A stretch of 37,234 nucleotides of DNA. Source: Rodentibacter rarus (GTDB taxonomy: Bacteria; Pseudomonadota; Gammaproteobacteria; Enterobacterales; Pasteurellaceae). Within the stretch, counting starts at the first letter, position 1, and the number at the start of each line of letters is the position of its first letter. Below the pieces are notes generated by a model. The model saw only the letters and a program-made list of their open reading frames with translations, had not been told where the DNA came from and ran no database searches. The DNA lies in NCBI RefSeq assembly GCF_001998965.1, contig NZ_MLHJ01000026.1, positions 1-37,234 on the forward strand, given 5' to 3'. The translations under genes and the position numbers were made by a program. Positions 17,909-24,796 of this stretch are shown here, one piece after another.

Positions 17909-19032
17909 TATTGCAATACCCAAACACGACCATAATGTTTTGAAAGCCCGGCGATATGCCCTGCTTGATCGCCAATACCACGATAGAGATCAAAATGATG
18001 ACCGTTTACTGCACCGCCCACATCTAATGCCACCATTAAATGTAATTTATGCGTGCCTTTCCAATTGCCATCATTATCAATATCCGGCACTTCTACCAAT
18101 AAAACGGAACCGGACGGAATCACATTGCGATCTGATGCCACCGCTGCCATTGGCACAAGAGGCACACCGGCAGAACCTTTGACTTTTCCACTTGGATCAT
18201 TTTTAAAGAAGACGTAAGATGGGTTACGCTCTAACAAGCCTTGAACCCGTGAAGGATTTGCCTTTCCCCAATCACGAATCGCTTGAATCGACATTTTCTC
18301 TTTTGGAATTTCTCCGTCTTCCACCAACAAACGCCCTACCGCTTGATATTTAAAGCCATTTTGTCCGGCATAGGCGAAATAATTTAAATTGCCGTTACCA
18401 AAATCAACATAACCGCTTCCCTGCACACCAAGTAAAAAGTTATCAAGCATCGAATCGCTGTAAGCTAACTCCAACCCTTTCCCTTCCAATGCACCGGCGT
18501 AGATTTGTGCACGGGTAAAACGTTTGTTCGCCGGCATTGCATAAATAGGGTGTTGGAATTTTCCTTGCGGTGTGCGGCGGGCGTGAATGACCGGCGAATA
18601 ATAGCCTGTCATCAACACGTTTTGATAACCGTCAAAACCTTTCATAATTTGAGGGAAAATACCATAATCAGATAATTCACTGACATCCGCACCGGCAAGC
18701 ACCCAATTGGTAATTTTTTGATAGTTACCATAAAAACGATCTGCTAATCGACCGGAATAGGCTTTCACATTAGAAAGTTGCGTTAAAAAATCCCCCTGAT
18801 TAATGACCGCACTTTGGTTTTCCACACGGGAAACCGGCGATAAAATACGCTGTTGATAGCTTCGACCACGGTATTTCGCACCAAATTTTTGCGGATCGTC
18901 CCCCGTAGGCGTAAGCACAGGAGCACTTCCTTTCGGTGTGGACTTATTGGAAGAACCACCACAAGCCACTAAAATAGAGGCGATGGCTAACACACAGAAA
19001 ACTTTAATACCGAGATTTTGACGACATTTCAT
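17908..19032 (-). CDS. mltA: Membrane-bound lytic murein transglycosylase A (MltA)
   Basis: MltA cuts the glycan strands of peptidoglycan between N-acetylmuramic acid and N-acetylglucosamine, forming the 1,6-anhydro product, from the inner face of the outer membrane. The 374-residue precursor has a lipoprotein signal with lipobox ILVAC (lipidated Cys24). The MltA barrel follows, and a C-terminal 3D domain holds the aspartates in VALDVGGAVNGHHFDLYRG (Asp337 and Asp348), one of which is the catalytic acid/base in the family. It is joined to tcdA by a one-base overlap. An uptake signal lies near 18808. Confidence 0.92.
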   Translation of the reverse strand: MKCRQNLGIKVFCVLAIASILVACGGSSNKSTPKGSAPVLTPTGDDPQKFGAKYRGRSYQQRILSPVSRVENQSAVINQGDFLTQLSNVKAYSGRLADRFYGNYQKITNWVLAGADVSELSDYGIFPQIMKGFDGYQNVLMTGYYSPVIHARRTPQGKFQHPIYAMPANKRFTRAQIYAGALEGKGLELAYSDSMLDNFLLGVQGSGYVDFGNGNLNYFAYAGQNGFKYQAVGRLLVEDGEIPKEKMSIQAIRDWGKANPSRVQGLLERNPSYVFFKNDPSGKVKGSAGVPLVPMAAVASDRNVIPSGSVLLVEVPDIDNDGNWKGTHKLHLMVALDVGGAVNGHHFDLYRGIGDQAGHIAGLSKHYGRVWVLQ

Positions 19033-19209
19033 ATTCTATTCCTAAACCAAAAATGAATTTTTATAAGGTCGCATACGCTATCAAAAATTGCCTAAAACTA
19101 CTAGCATAATTTCTCATCAAAACCTCACAAATCATAACCAAATGAATATTATCAGGTAATCGAATATCTCAGTGAAAACGAATATCCTCTCAAATTGCAA
19201 TATATGATA

Positions 19210-19238
19210 TTGATAATAATTATCAAATAAATTATACT
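19210..19238 (+). promoter_or_regulatory. Fur-box-like operator overlapping the receptor promoter
   Basis: A perfect 17-base palindrome TTGATAATAATTATCAA (19210-19226) resembles the Fur box. Its first six bases serve as a -35 (TTGATA), with TATACT (19233-19238) 17 bases downstream as -10. Iron-loaded Fur would cover the -35 and spacer, repressing the TonB-dependent receptor gene in iron-rich conditions. Confidence 0.65.
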
Positions 19239-19335
19239 CCGTTCGCTATAACGGAAAAATAGGCAGTAGTCCGTGAAAGGCTCATTTCAAATCTTTAATT
19301 TCTTTTTAAACATTAAATTTAAGGAGACAAGGCAA

Positions 19336-22300
19336 ATGCCGTTATTTCATCAACATATTCAATGCAACAAAAAAATCATCATTATGAAAGCCACTTTTTT
19401 GATCCCTGCTATACTTTCGCCTTTTGCCACGGCAAGCCCTCTGCCGGATGATAATATCGCACAATTAGAAGAAATTAATGTGACAGCCAATATAAGCGAG
19501 ATCTCAACGAACTCTAAAATAATCAAAAACAGTGAGCAATTAGAAAAGCAACAAGTCAATAACATCAGAGATCTCATTCGTTACGATGCAGGTGTTTCTG
19601 TTGTTGAACAAAACAGAGGCGGAACATCAGGCTTCGCTATACGGGGCGTTGATAAAAATAGAGTGGCTATCACCGTTGATGGCATTCCCCAGCTCCAGTC
19701 CCACACCACGAATATCAGTGATTTTTATGAACCGGTCGGAAGTGGAGCAAGAAATGAGGTAGAACTCGAAAATATCTCTAGCGTTGAAATTGATAAGGGT
19801 AGCCAATCATTCCAGGCTCGTAATGGTGCACTAGGAGGCTCGGTTAACTTTAAAACCAAAAGCGTAGATGACATTTTATCGGAAGGAGAAAAATTTGCGC
19901 TGACAAGTAAAACGGCTTACAGCAGTAAAAACAGCCAATTTATGCAATCATTGGGAACAGCATTTCATATCGGGCATTTAAAAGGGCTCTTTCAATACAC
20001 CCATCGTCATGGCAAAGAAACAAAAATTCATGATGATGTGATGAATAAAAAAATAGAACTTCGCCGTTTGGGCGCATATGTTGATAAATATCGACTTAGC
20101 ACCCCAATACCAAACGAGGTGAATACTAATGGCATATTCTATAAATGTGAAACCTGTACAGAACCTTTTTATTTATCTCGCTTCACCAGGTTTCATGATT
20201 TAAAAAGTGCGATGGACGACTATAAAGATTCCAATAAAGGGAGAGAATTTACCCCTGAGGAACTTGAACAACTCAAGCAAATGGTCCATCCAACAGAAAT
20301 AGTGTCAGCTAAAGATTATACAGGTCCGGATAGAGAAGCACCGGATCCGCTAAAAAGCAAAACCCATTCTTATTTGACACGCCTTGAATATGAAATTACA
20401 CCAAACCAATTAATCGGAGGAATTTTTGAGGATACAAAACAGCGTTACGCTACTAGAGATATGAAGGAACGAGCTTACTATTATGTTCCACCGCCTCCCC
20501 CTTCAGTTCCGGATCCTAGACCTAAATACCCTAGAGCGCCTACAGGTGATGGTTTTTACTGCAAAGATTGTCCGGAAGGATATGATTGGGATGGATACTA
20601 CAAGGCCTTTGATGAATATAAGAAAAAATTAATTGAATTCCGTGAAAAAAAGAAAGAATACGATAAATCAGGAGTAAATACCCCGGAAGATAAAGCGTGG
20701 AAAGCGTATGATGAGTTAAAAAGAGAATATGATCAGACTATAAGAGATTTTGTAAATCAGATCCCACATCCCGGTAGCGGGGGAGCCTATCTTGACGATA
20801 TAGCGATGGGTCCGTATGCACCTTTGGCTTATACAAAAACTCGTTTTAGTACCGAAGAACATCGTAAACAACGTCAAAGCCTCTATTATATTATTGAACC
20901 TAAAAATAAATGGGCAGATAAACTTGAGTTTAATTTGGATCTACAAAAAATCAGTATTGATTCGGATTATCGTACCTTGAGTTGTAGTAAATATCCAGTG
21001 GCAGATAAAAATTGTCGTGCAAGTCGAGATAAACCTGGCTCATCAGAAGATCTAGACAATGTATTCTATCAAGAAAAACGTTCACATTTAGGTCTAAAAT
21101 ATGATAAGACTTTTCAGTTTGAACCAATAACTTACCGCATAAATATGACCGCTGGTGCTACTCGTTATCAGGTTACACAGAATCACCACGCCTATGTCAT
21201 GCGATATGGCGGGCTAGAAAATGAACTGAGACCAAATAAAAATGGGGGACGATATGAAATTTATATTCCCCATCATCTAGGACGAGTAGATTCACGAGAT
21301 CTCCTTACTGCCGATGTATGTAGTAAAGATAGACGCTGTTCTTTTAAACTTAAAGGAAAAAACAAATATTTCGGTTTGTATAATCAGATTTCTTTTGGAA
21401 AATATCTTGATATTGGTGGAGGTTTTCTTCGAGATCGTGATTCCGTCTCCGGAGATAAAAAATTTTTGGTATCAAGAGAATACGACAATACCACCTATAA
21501 ATTTAATGTTATGCTCAAACCCATTGAGCAAATTAATATCGCCTATCACTATTCTACAGGATTTAGAAATCCAAGTAGTCAAGAAGTTTACGGTTGGTCG
21601 CCTCATGGGAAAAGGTCAACCGCTCATTTAAAACCCGAAACATCGACTCATCATGAAGTGAGTGTAGGGTTTAAAGGAAATTGGGGATATTTAGAAGCCA
21701 ATAAATTTATTAGTAGTTACAAAAATCTAATCAGTCTTGCAACGGAGAGAGAATCATCAATTAGGCAAGATTACAATTTTTCTAACGCAACGATTGAGGG
21801 ATATGGTATCCAAGGATACCTTGATCTTCATTCAATAATGCAGATTATCCCATCAGGTTTTAGTACAAATATCACCTACGAAAAATCGAAACCTAAAAAA
21901 GCAACAAGAATAGATGATCGCCTCATACATGGCACTCTCTATCCATTTGATGCGATACAACCTGATCGAGTTGTTATCGGACTTAATTATGATGCCCCTT
22001 CCGAAAAATGGGGAAGTTCTCTGATTATGACATACTCAAAAGCAAAAGATGTCAACGAATTAGCCACAACAAGATTCCTTGCAAAAGATCCAAATCATCC
22101 AAACAACAAGTTTAAGGTGACTCATATAGAAACGGAATCTTGGAAAACGATAGATTTGCTAGGCTATTACAAAGTAGGAAAAAATATCACGGTTAATGCC
22201 GGTATATATAATCTTTTAAACAAGCAATATAGCACTTGGGAGTCCGTGCGCCGTAGCTCGACTAACTCAGTACACGCAGAAAGTCAGTATGGAAGTATTG

Positions 22301-22356
22301 CTCGTTATGCAGCCCCTGGGCGAAACTATTTTGTGAGTTTAAATATGAAATTCTAG
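19336..22356 (+). CDS. TonB-dependent haem-protein / transferrin-type receptor
   Basis: The product is a 22-strand TonB-gated outer-membrane transporter: a leader, a TonB-box-like IAQLEEINVTA, a plug domain (about residues 70-190, with IRDLIRYDAGVSV and FAIRGVDKNRVAITVDG), a barrel, and a C-terminal SLNMKF ending in Phe. Motifs and length (1006 residues) fit the haemoglobin/transferrin/lactoferrin receptor family, closest in size to Hgp-type haemoglobin-haptoglobin receptors. I start at the ATG at 19336, which has AAGGAG nine bases upstream; an internal ATG at 19384 gives a neater signal peptide and a GTG lies at 19273. No CCAA repeat tract is present, unlike phase-variable hgp genes. Unusual extracellular inserts include a poly-proline run and Lys/Glu-rich helices. 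The ligand is unproven. Confidence 0.85.
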   Translation: MPLFHQHIQCNKKIIIMKATFLIPAILSPFATASPLPDDNIAQLEEINVTANISEISTNSKIIKNSEQLEKQQVNNIRDLIRYDAGVSVVEQNRGGTSGFAIRGVDKNRVAITVDGIPQLQSHTTNISDFYEPVGSGARNEVELENISSVEIDKGSQSFQARNGALGGSVNFKTKSVDDILSEGEKFALTSKTAYSSKNSQFMQSLGTAFHIGHLKGLFQYTHRHGKETKIHDDVMNKKIELRRLGAYVDKYRLSTPIPNEVNTNGIFYKCETCTEPFYLSRFTRFHDLKSAMDDYKDSNKGREFTPEELEQLKQMVHPTEIVSAKDYTGPDREAPDPLKSKTHSYLTRLEYEITPNQLIGGIFEDTKQRYATRDMKERAYYYVPPPPPSVPDPRPKYPRAPTGDGFYCKDCPEGYDWDGYYKAFDEYKKKLIEFREKKKEYDKSGVNTPEDKAWKAYDELKREYDQTIRDFVNQIPHPGSGGAYLDDIAMGPYAPLAYTKTRFSTEEHRKQRQSLYYIIEPKNKWADKLEFNLDLQKISIDSDYRTLSCSKYPVADKNCRASRDKPGSSEDLDNVFYQEKRSHLGLKYDKTFQFEPITYRINMTAGATRYQVTQNHHAYVMRYGGLENELRPNKNGGRYEIYIPHHLGRVDSRDLLTADVCSKDRRCSFKLKGKNKYFGLYNQISFGKYLDIGGGFLRDRDSVSGDKKFLVSREYDNTTYKFNVMLKPIEQINIAYHYSTGFRNPSSQEVYGWSPHGKRSTAHLKPETSTHHEVSVGFKGNWGYLEANKFISSYKNLISLATERESSIRQDYNFSNATIEGYGIQGYLDLHSIMQIIPSGFSTNITYEKSKPKKATRIDDRLIHGTLYPFDAIQPDRVVIGLNYDAPSEKWGSSLIMTYSKAKDVNELATTRFLAKDPNHPNNKFKVTHIETESWKTIDLLGYYKVGKNITVNAGIYNLLNKQYSTWESVRRSSTNSVHAESQYGSIARYAAPGRNYFVSLNMKF

Positions 22357-22394
22357 TTCATTTAACCATTTAGAACCTATTTATCATGTATAAA

Positions 22395-22437
22395 TGCCTG
22401 TTTCTGAGGAAATGTTGTCAGATACAGGTATTTTTTA
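22395..22437 (+). terminator. Terminator after the TonB-dependent receptor gene
   Basis: Arms TGCCTGTTTCTGA (22395-22407) and TCAGATACAGGTA (22418-22430) pair with two mismatches around a ten-base loop and are followed by TTTTTTAT. The right arm is the first part of the 145-bp repeat shared with 30139-30283. Confidence 0.65.
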
Positions 22438-22562
22438 TGATAATTAACCGCCTTATTCAATCAGATCAAAATGTTCAATTTACAAACTTTTTGATTATTT
22501 TAACAACAAATACGCAATAAACTTTTGTTAAAAGTTTGCAAATTTTTTGAGTAGCATATAAA
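22418..22562 (+). repeat. Direct repeat, left copy: tRNA-fMet upstream region without the tRNA
   Basis: This 145-base stretch aligns along its whole length with 30139-30283, at roughly 80% identity by eye. It carries the same terminator arm and the same promoter layout, TTGCAA (22536-22541) and TATAAA (22557-22562), but with a 15-base spacer, and no tRNA follows. It marks the left edge of the TPS/CDI-like block. Confidence 0.8.
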
Positions 22563-22602
22563 GCCCTGCTCCACACACTCTACTCTTGATACCCATTACT
22601 AT

Positions 22603-23460
22603 TTAACACATCTGTAGGGTTGCCGTGGCTTCTCCTGTTACTCCCGCTATCGCTCCCGTCAGTGGGTCTTTGCCTGTCACTTGGAACTCTACTGCTGAGA
22701 GAAGAGCATGGGCAGCTAAGTTTGCTGCCTTGTCTTTTGCGGTATCACCATCTGTCATTTCGTGGATTTTTTGGTTGAGATAAGGCGAGGCAAGTGCCAC
22801 TATCGCACCATTGGTGTCGTTTTGTGCAGCAGCTTGAAGCGCTGCCGTCATCGCACGGATTGCCATGCCATTTGGGCTGCCTATGCCAACGTTGTTATCA
22901 ATCTTCTGTTGGGTTTGGTTAATTTCCTGTGTAATACTGCCAATCTGCTTATCAAGCGCTGCCACTTGAGCACGGTTAGCATCATTGTCACCAAGGGCTT
23001 TTTCTGTTCTTCCAGTTTGAACTTCTCAAGACCGAGCTTGTTAATTTTCTCCCGCTCTTCATAAGTCGCAATACTGATGGTATTGTTAGCAATCTCACCT
23101 ATCACCCTCGCCATTTCCTGCCGCTCTTGCACTTTCTTCAAGTCTTGTGTATTCACTTGCTGATTGGCATTTTTCGTATCCCTTGAAAGTGCGGTCAGTT
23201 TTTCCGGTGTTTTGGTGTCAATATGGATGTTTTCGCTGATAGCCGATTTCGTTTGGCTTCGTTCACTTTCATGGCTGTAGCCCAAAAGACTCAATGCACT
23301 GCTCATTGCCTGCATTGGGTTTATCCCCCACTGCCTGCACTAATGCTTGCACTTTCCGTTTTAATTTCACTTCGGTTTTCGATATCTGTATGACTGAGTG
23401 AGCCGGTCTTAAAGCGGTTTTTCTCTTGGCTTGCTTCGCTTTCAATAATAGCACTATTGA
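22603..23460 (-). pseudogene. CdiA/FhaB pre-toxin region fragment, frameshifted
   Basis: Read on the minus strand, this is a remnant of a filamentous-haemagglutinin/CdiA protein without a start. Three frames give NSAIIESEASQEKNRFKTG, then MQAMSSALSLLGYSHESE through NKLGLEKFKLEEQK, then AALDKQIGSITQEIN through VTGKDPLTG to GEATAT. The frame shifts fall in homopolymers: a run of five G (plus-strand C at 23325-23329) and one of five A (plus-strand T at 22999-23003). The part 22618-23100 is a diverged second copy of 25816-26260 in the intact cdiA-like gene. Homology stops abruptly after GEATAT, next to the left direct repeat. It begins directly after the second putative immunity gene. Not expected to be translated. 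Confidence 0.8.
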
Positions 23461-23841
23461 TTAGATTAATAATCTAACTATATCTATCGGTGGCTCTTTA
23501 GGAACGATCTGTGCTAAATAGCCATCTCCAAGTATAAATACCTTAGTAGATAACGCAGAAATATCATCTATCTTACTCAAAGCTAGTAATAAATTAGTTT
23601 TAAAAATAGGAATCCCTTTCATATCTGATAAAATATAAACTTTTGAGCTTATCTCTTTTTCATCAATAAGCTTCATTAACTCATTAAAATGAAAAGCATT
23701 AATTGTATTACTGGTTTTATTTATATTCCCATACTCAAATGGATATTTATAAAATTTTTCTAAAACATATTTTTCTTCTTCTAAAGATAGAAGATGAAAA
23801 TCACTAGAAAGAGCATCTTTGCATTCATCAAATAATGTCAT
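23461..23841 (-). CDS. Putative immunity protein of the orphan toxin tail
   Basis: The 126-residue, acidic, soluble protein (MTLFDECKDALSSDFHLL...) has no signal peptide or membrane helix. It starts nine bases after the orphan toxin tail, in the place where CDI loci carry the gene that neutralises the cognate toxin in the cytoplasm. Base composition is lower in GC than in the flanking cdiA sequence and no uptake signal is present, both common in toxin-immunity cassettes. I cannot name a family with certainty; the immunity role rests on position. Confidence 0.55.
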   Translation of the reverse strand: MTLFDECKDALSSDFHLLSLEEEKYVLEKFYKYPFEYGNINKTSNTINAFHFNELMKLIDEKEISSKVYILSDMKGIPIFKTNLLLALSKIDDISALSTKVFILGDGYLAQIVPKEPPIDIVRLLI

Positions 23842-23850
23842 AATATATTC

Positions 23851-24505
23851 CTATTTATTTAGCTGTTTAATATAACGATTAAAATCCTCTTTGTTTCCAT
23901 TAAATGGAATAACTTCTTTAATCGCTTTATCACCTTTACCTTTAGTATAATCAAATACATTAATATGCATTCCTTTATTGGGATCATAATCTAATCTCCA
24001 ACCTTTTTTTCCATCTGATGATACTCTTCCTACAACTTTACCGTATCCATCACTAATTTCTAAAGTTCCAATAAATGGCTTAGAGTCTAGACCTAAATCA
24101 CCTACTTTTTCTAAAGCAAGATTTCTAGCAGCCTCCCAACTATGTTGTCTAGGTAAAATTGTCTCTACGCCCTTATGGTCTAATGTCTCAAAACGATTTC
24201 TATCCTTTTGAATAACCGTGATATCATTACCACTATGATCTTTAAATTGATAGGCTTTATGCCCATCAATATCTTTAATACGCTTAGAATCTTTCGGTAA
24301 GGCGTGCCAACAATCATTATGCACCCATACACCATCACTATCTCCACCTGCACCTTTAATGAAGTAAGTGTGATCGGTTTCTACCGTTAAGTTATACGCA
24401 CTCAATTTTTCACGTTTAATACTCACGCCTTTTACGGTTTGCCATTGATTATTTTCCGACAACAGTTTGTAACCGGCTTTGAGGTTTTGTGCATTTACCT
24501 ATTGC
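23851..24505 (-). pseudogene. Orphan CdiA-type toxin tail with HINT remnant
   Basis: The open frame reads on the minus strand from AQNLKAGYKLLSENNQWQ through KREKLSAYNLTVETDHTYF to GVWVHNDC. This is the end of a pre-toxin HINT domain (intein-like self-cleavage module), and a toxin domain of about 150 residues follows. That domain ends with GWRLDYDPNKGMHINVFDY and a Lys/Asn-rich tail, a core seen in several RNase-type polymorphic toxins (perhaps Ntox21-like; uncertain). No convincing start exists: an in-frame TAG closes the frame just upstream, and only a TTG at 24462 without ribosome-binding site would initiate. It is most likely a silent cassette that can be expressed only after recombination into a full-length cdiA. 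Confidence 0.65.
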
Positions 24506-24577
24506 GCATGTTGAATACTATCGTTTTACATATTCCCTTCCATTTTTTCATAATATAGTCCAAATAGTTTACAAAAA

Positions 24578-24796
24578 TTACGCTTTGATCTTTTTGCAAT
24601 TTATATTCGTATACTTTTCGAAACACTTTCGTGCATCATTTAAACTCATTTGATTAGCTCCTCCATAAAAATCTGGATCATCAAATTGAACCGGATCATC
24701 TTCCCATCCACAAATACTACAAACTTCATATTCTCTTTCTGTTGATAACGAATAATTCATACAACAAGGACAGAGATACTCTCCCTTTTTCATCAT
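24578..24796 (-). CDS. CPCC-type cysteine-rich protein, putative CDI immunity protein
   Basis: The 72-residue product has the pattern YLCPCCMNYSLS...YEVCSICGWEDD, four cysteines likely to bind zinc, as in the Cys-rich CPCC family, followed by the conserved DDPVQFDDPD and the SLNDARKCF helix. The chosen ATG (24796) overlaps the cdiA-like stop codon by four bases (ATGA) with GGGAG eight bases ahead, so translation is coupled to the toxin gene. That position is where an immunity protein is expected. CPCC proteins are known from toxin-immunity neighbourhoods, but neutralisation here is inference. Confidence 0.65.
   Translation of the reverse strand: MMKKGEYLCPCCMNYSLSTEREYEVCSICGWEDDPVQFDDPDFYGGANQMSLNDARKCFEKYTNINCKKIKA

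Noticed and set aside
19336-19500. Phase-variable tetranucleotide tract in the receptor gene
   Set aside because: No CCAA or other short tandem repeat is present at the start of the gene; short A-runs alone are not evidence.
22563-22602. Remnant of a tRNA after the left direct repeat
   Set aside because: GCTCCAC is a short complement of tRNA sequence in the wrong orientation; no cloverleaf or further match can be found.
23269-23454. 61-codon minus-strand frame as a gene
   Set aside because: Its latter part is an out-of-frame reading of the CdiA fragment; the true frame is broken by the homopolymer shift.
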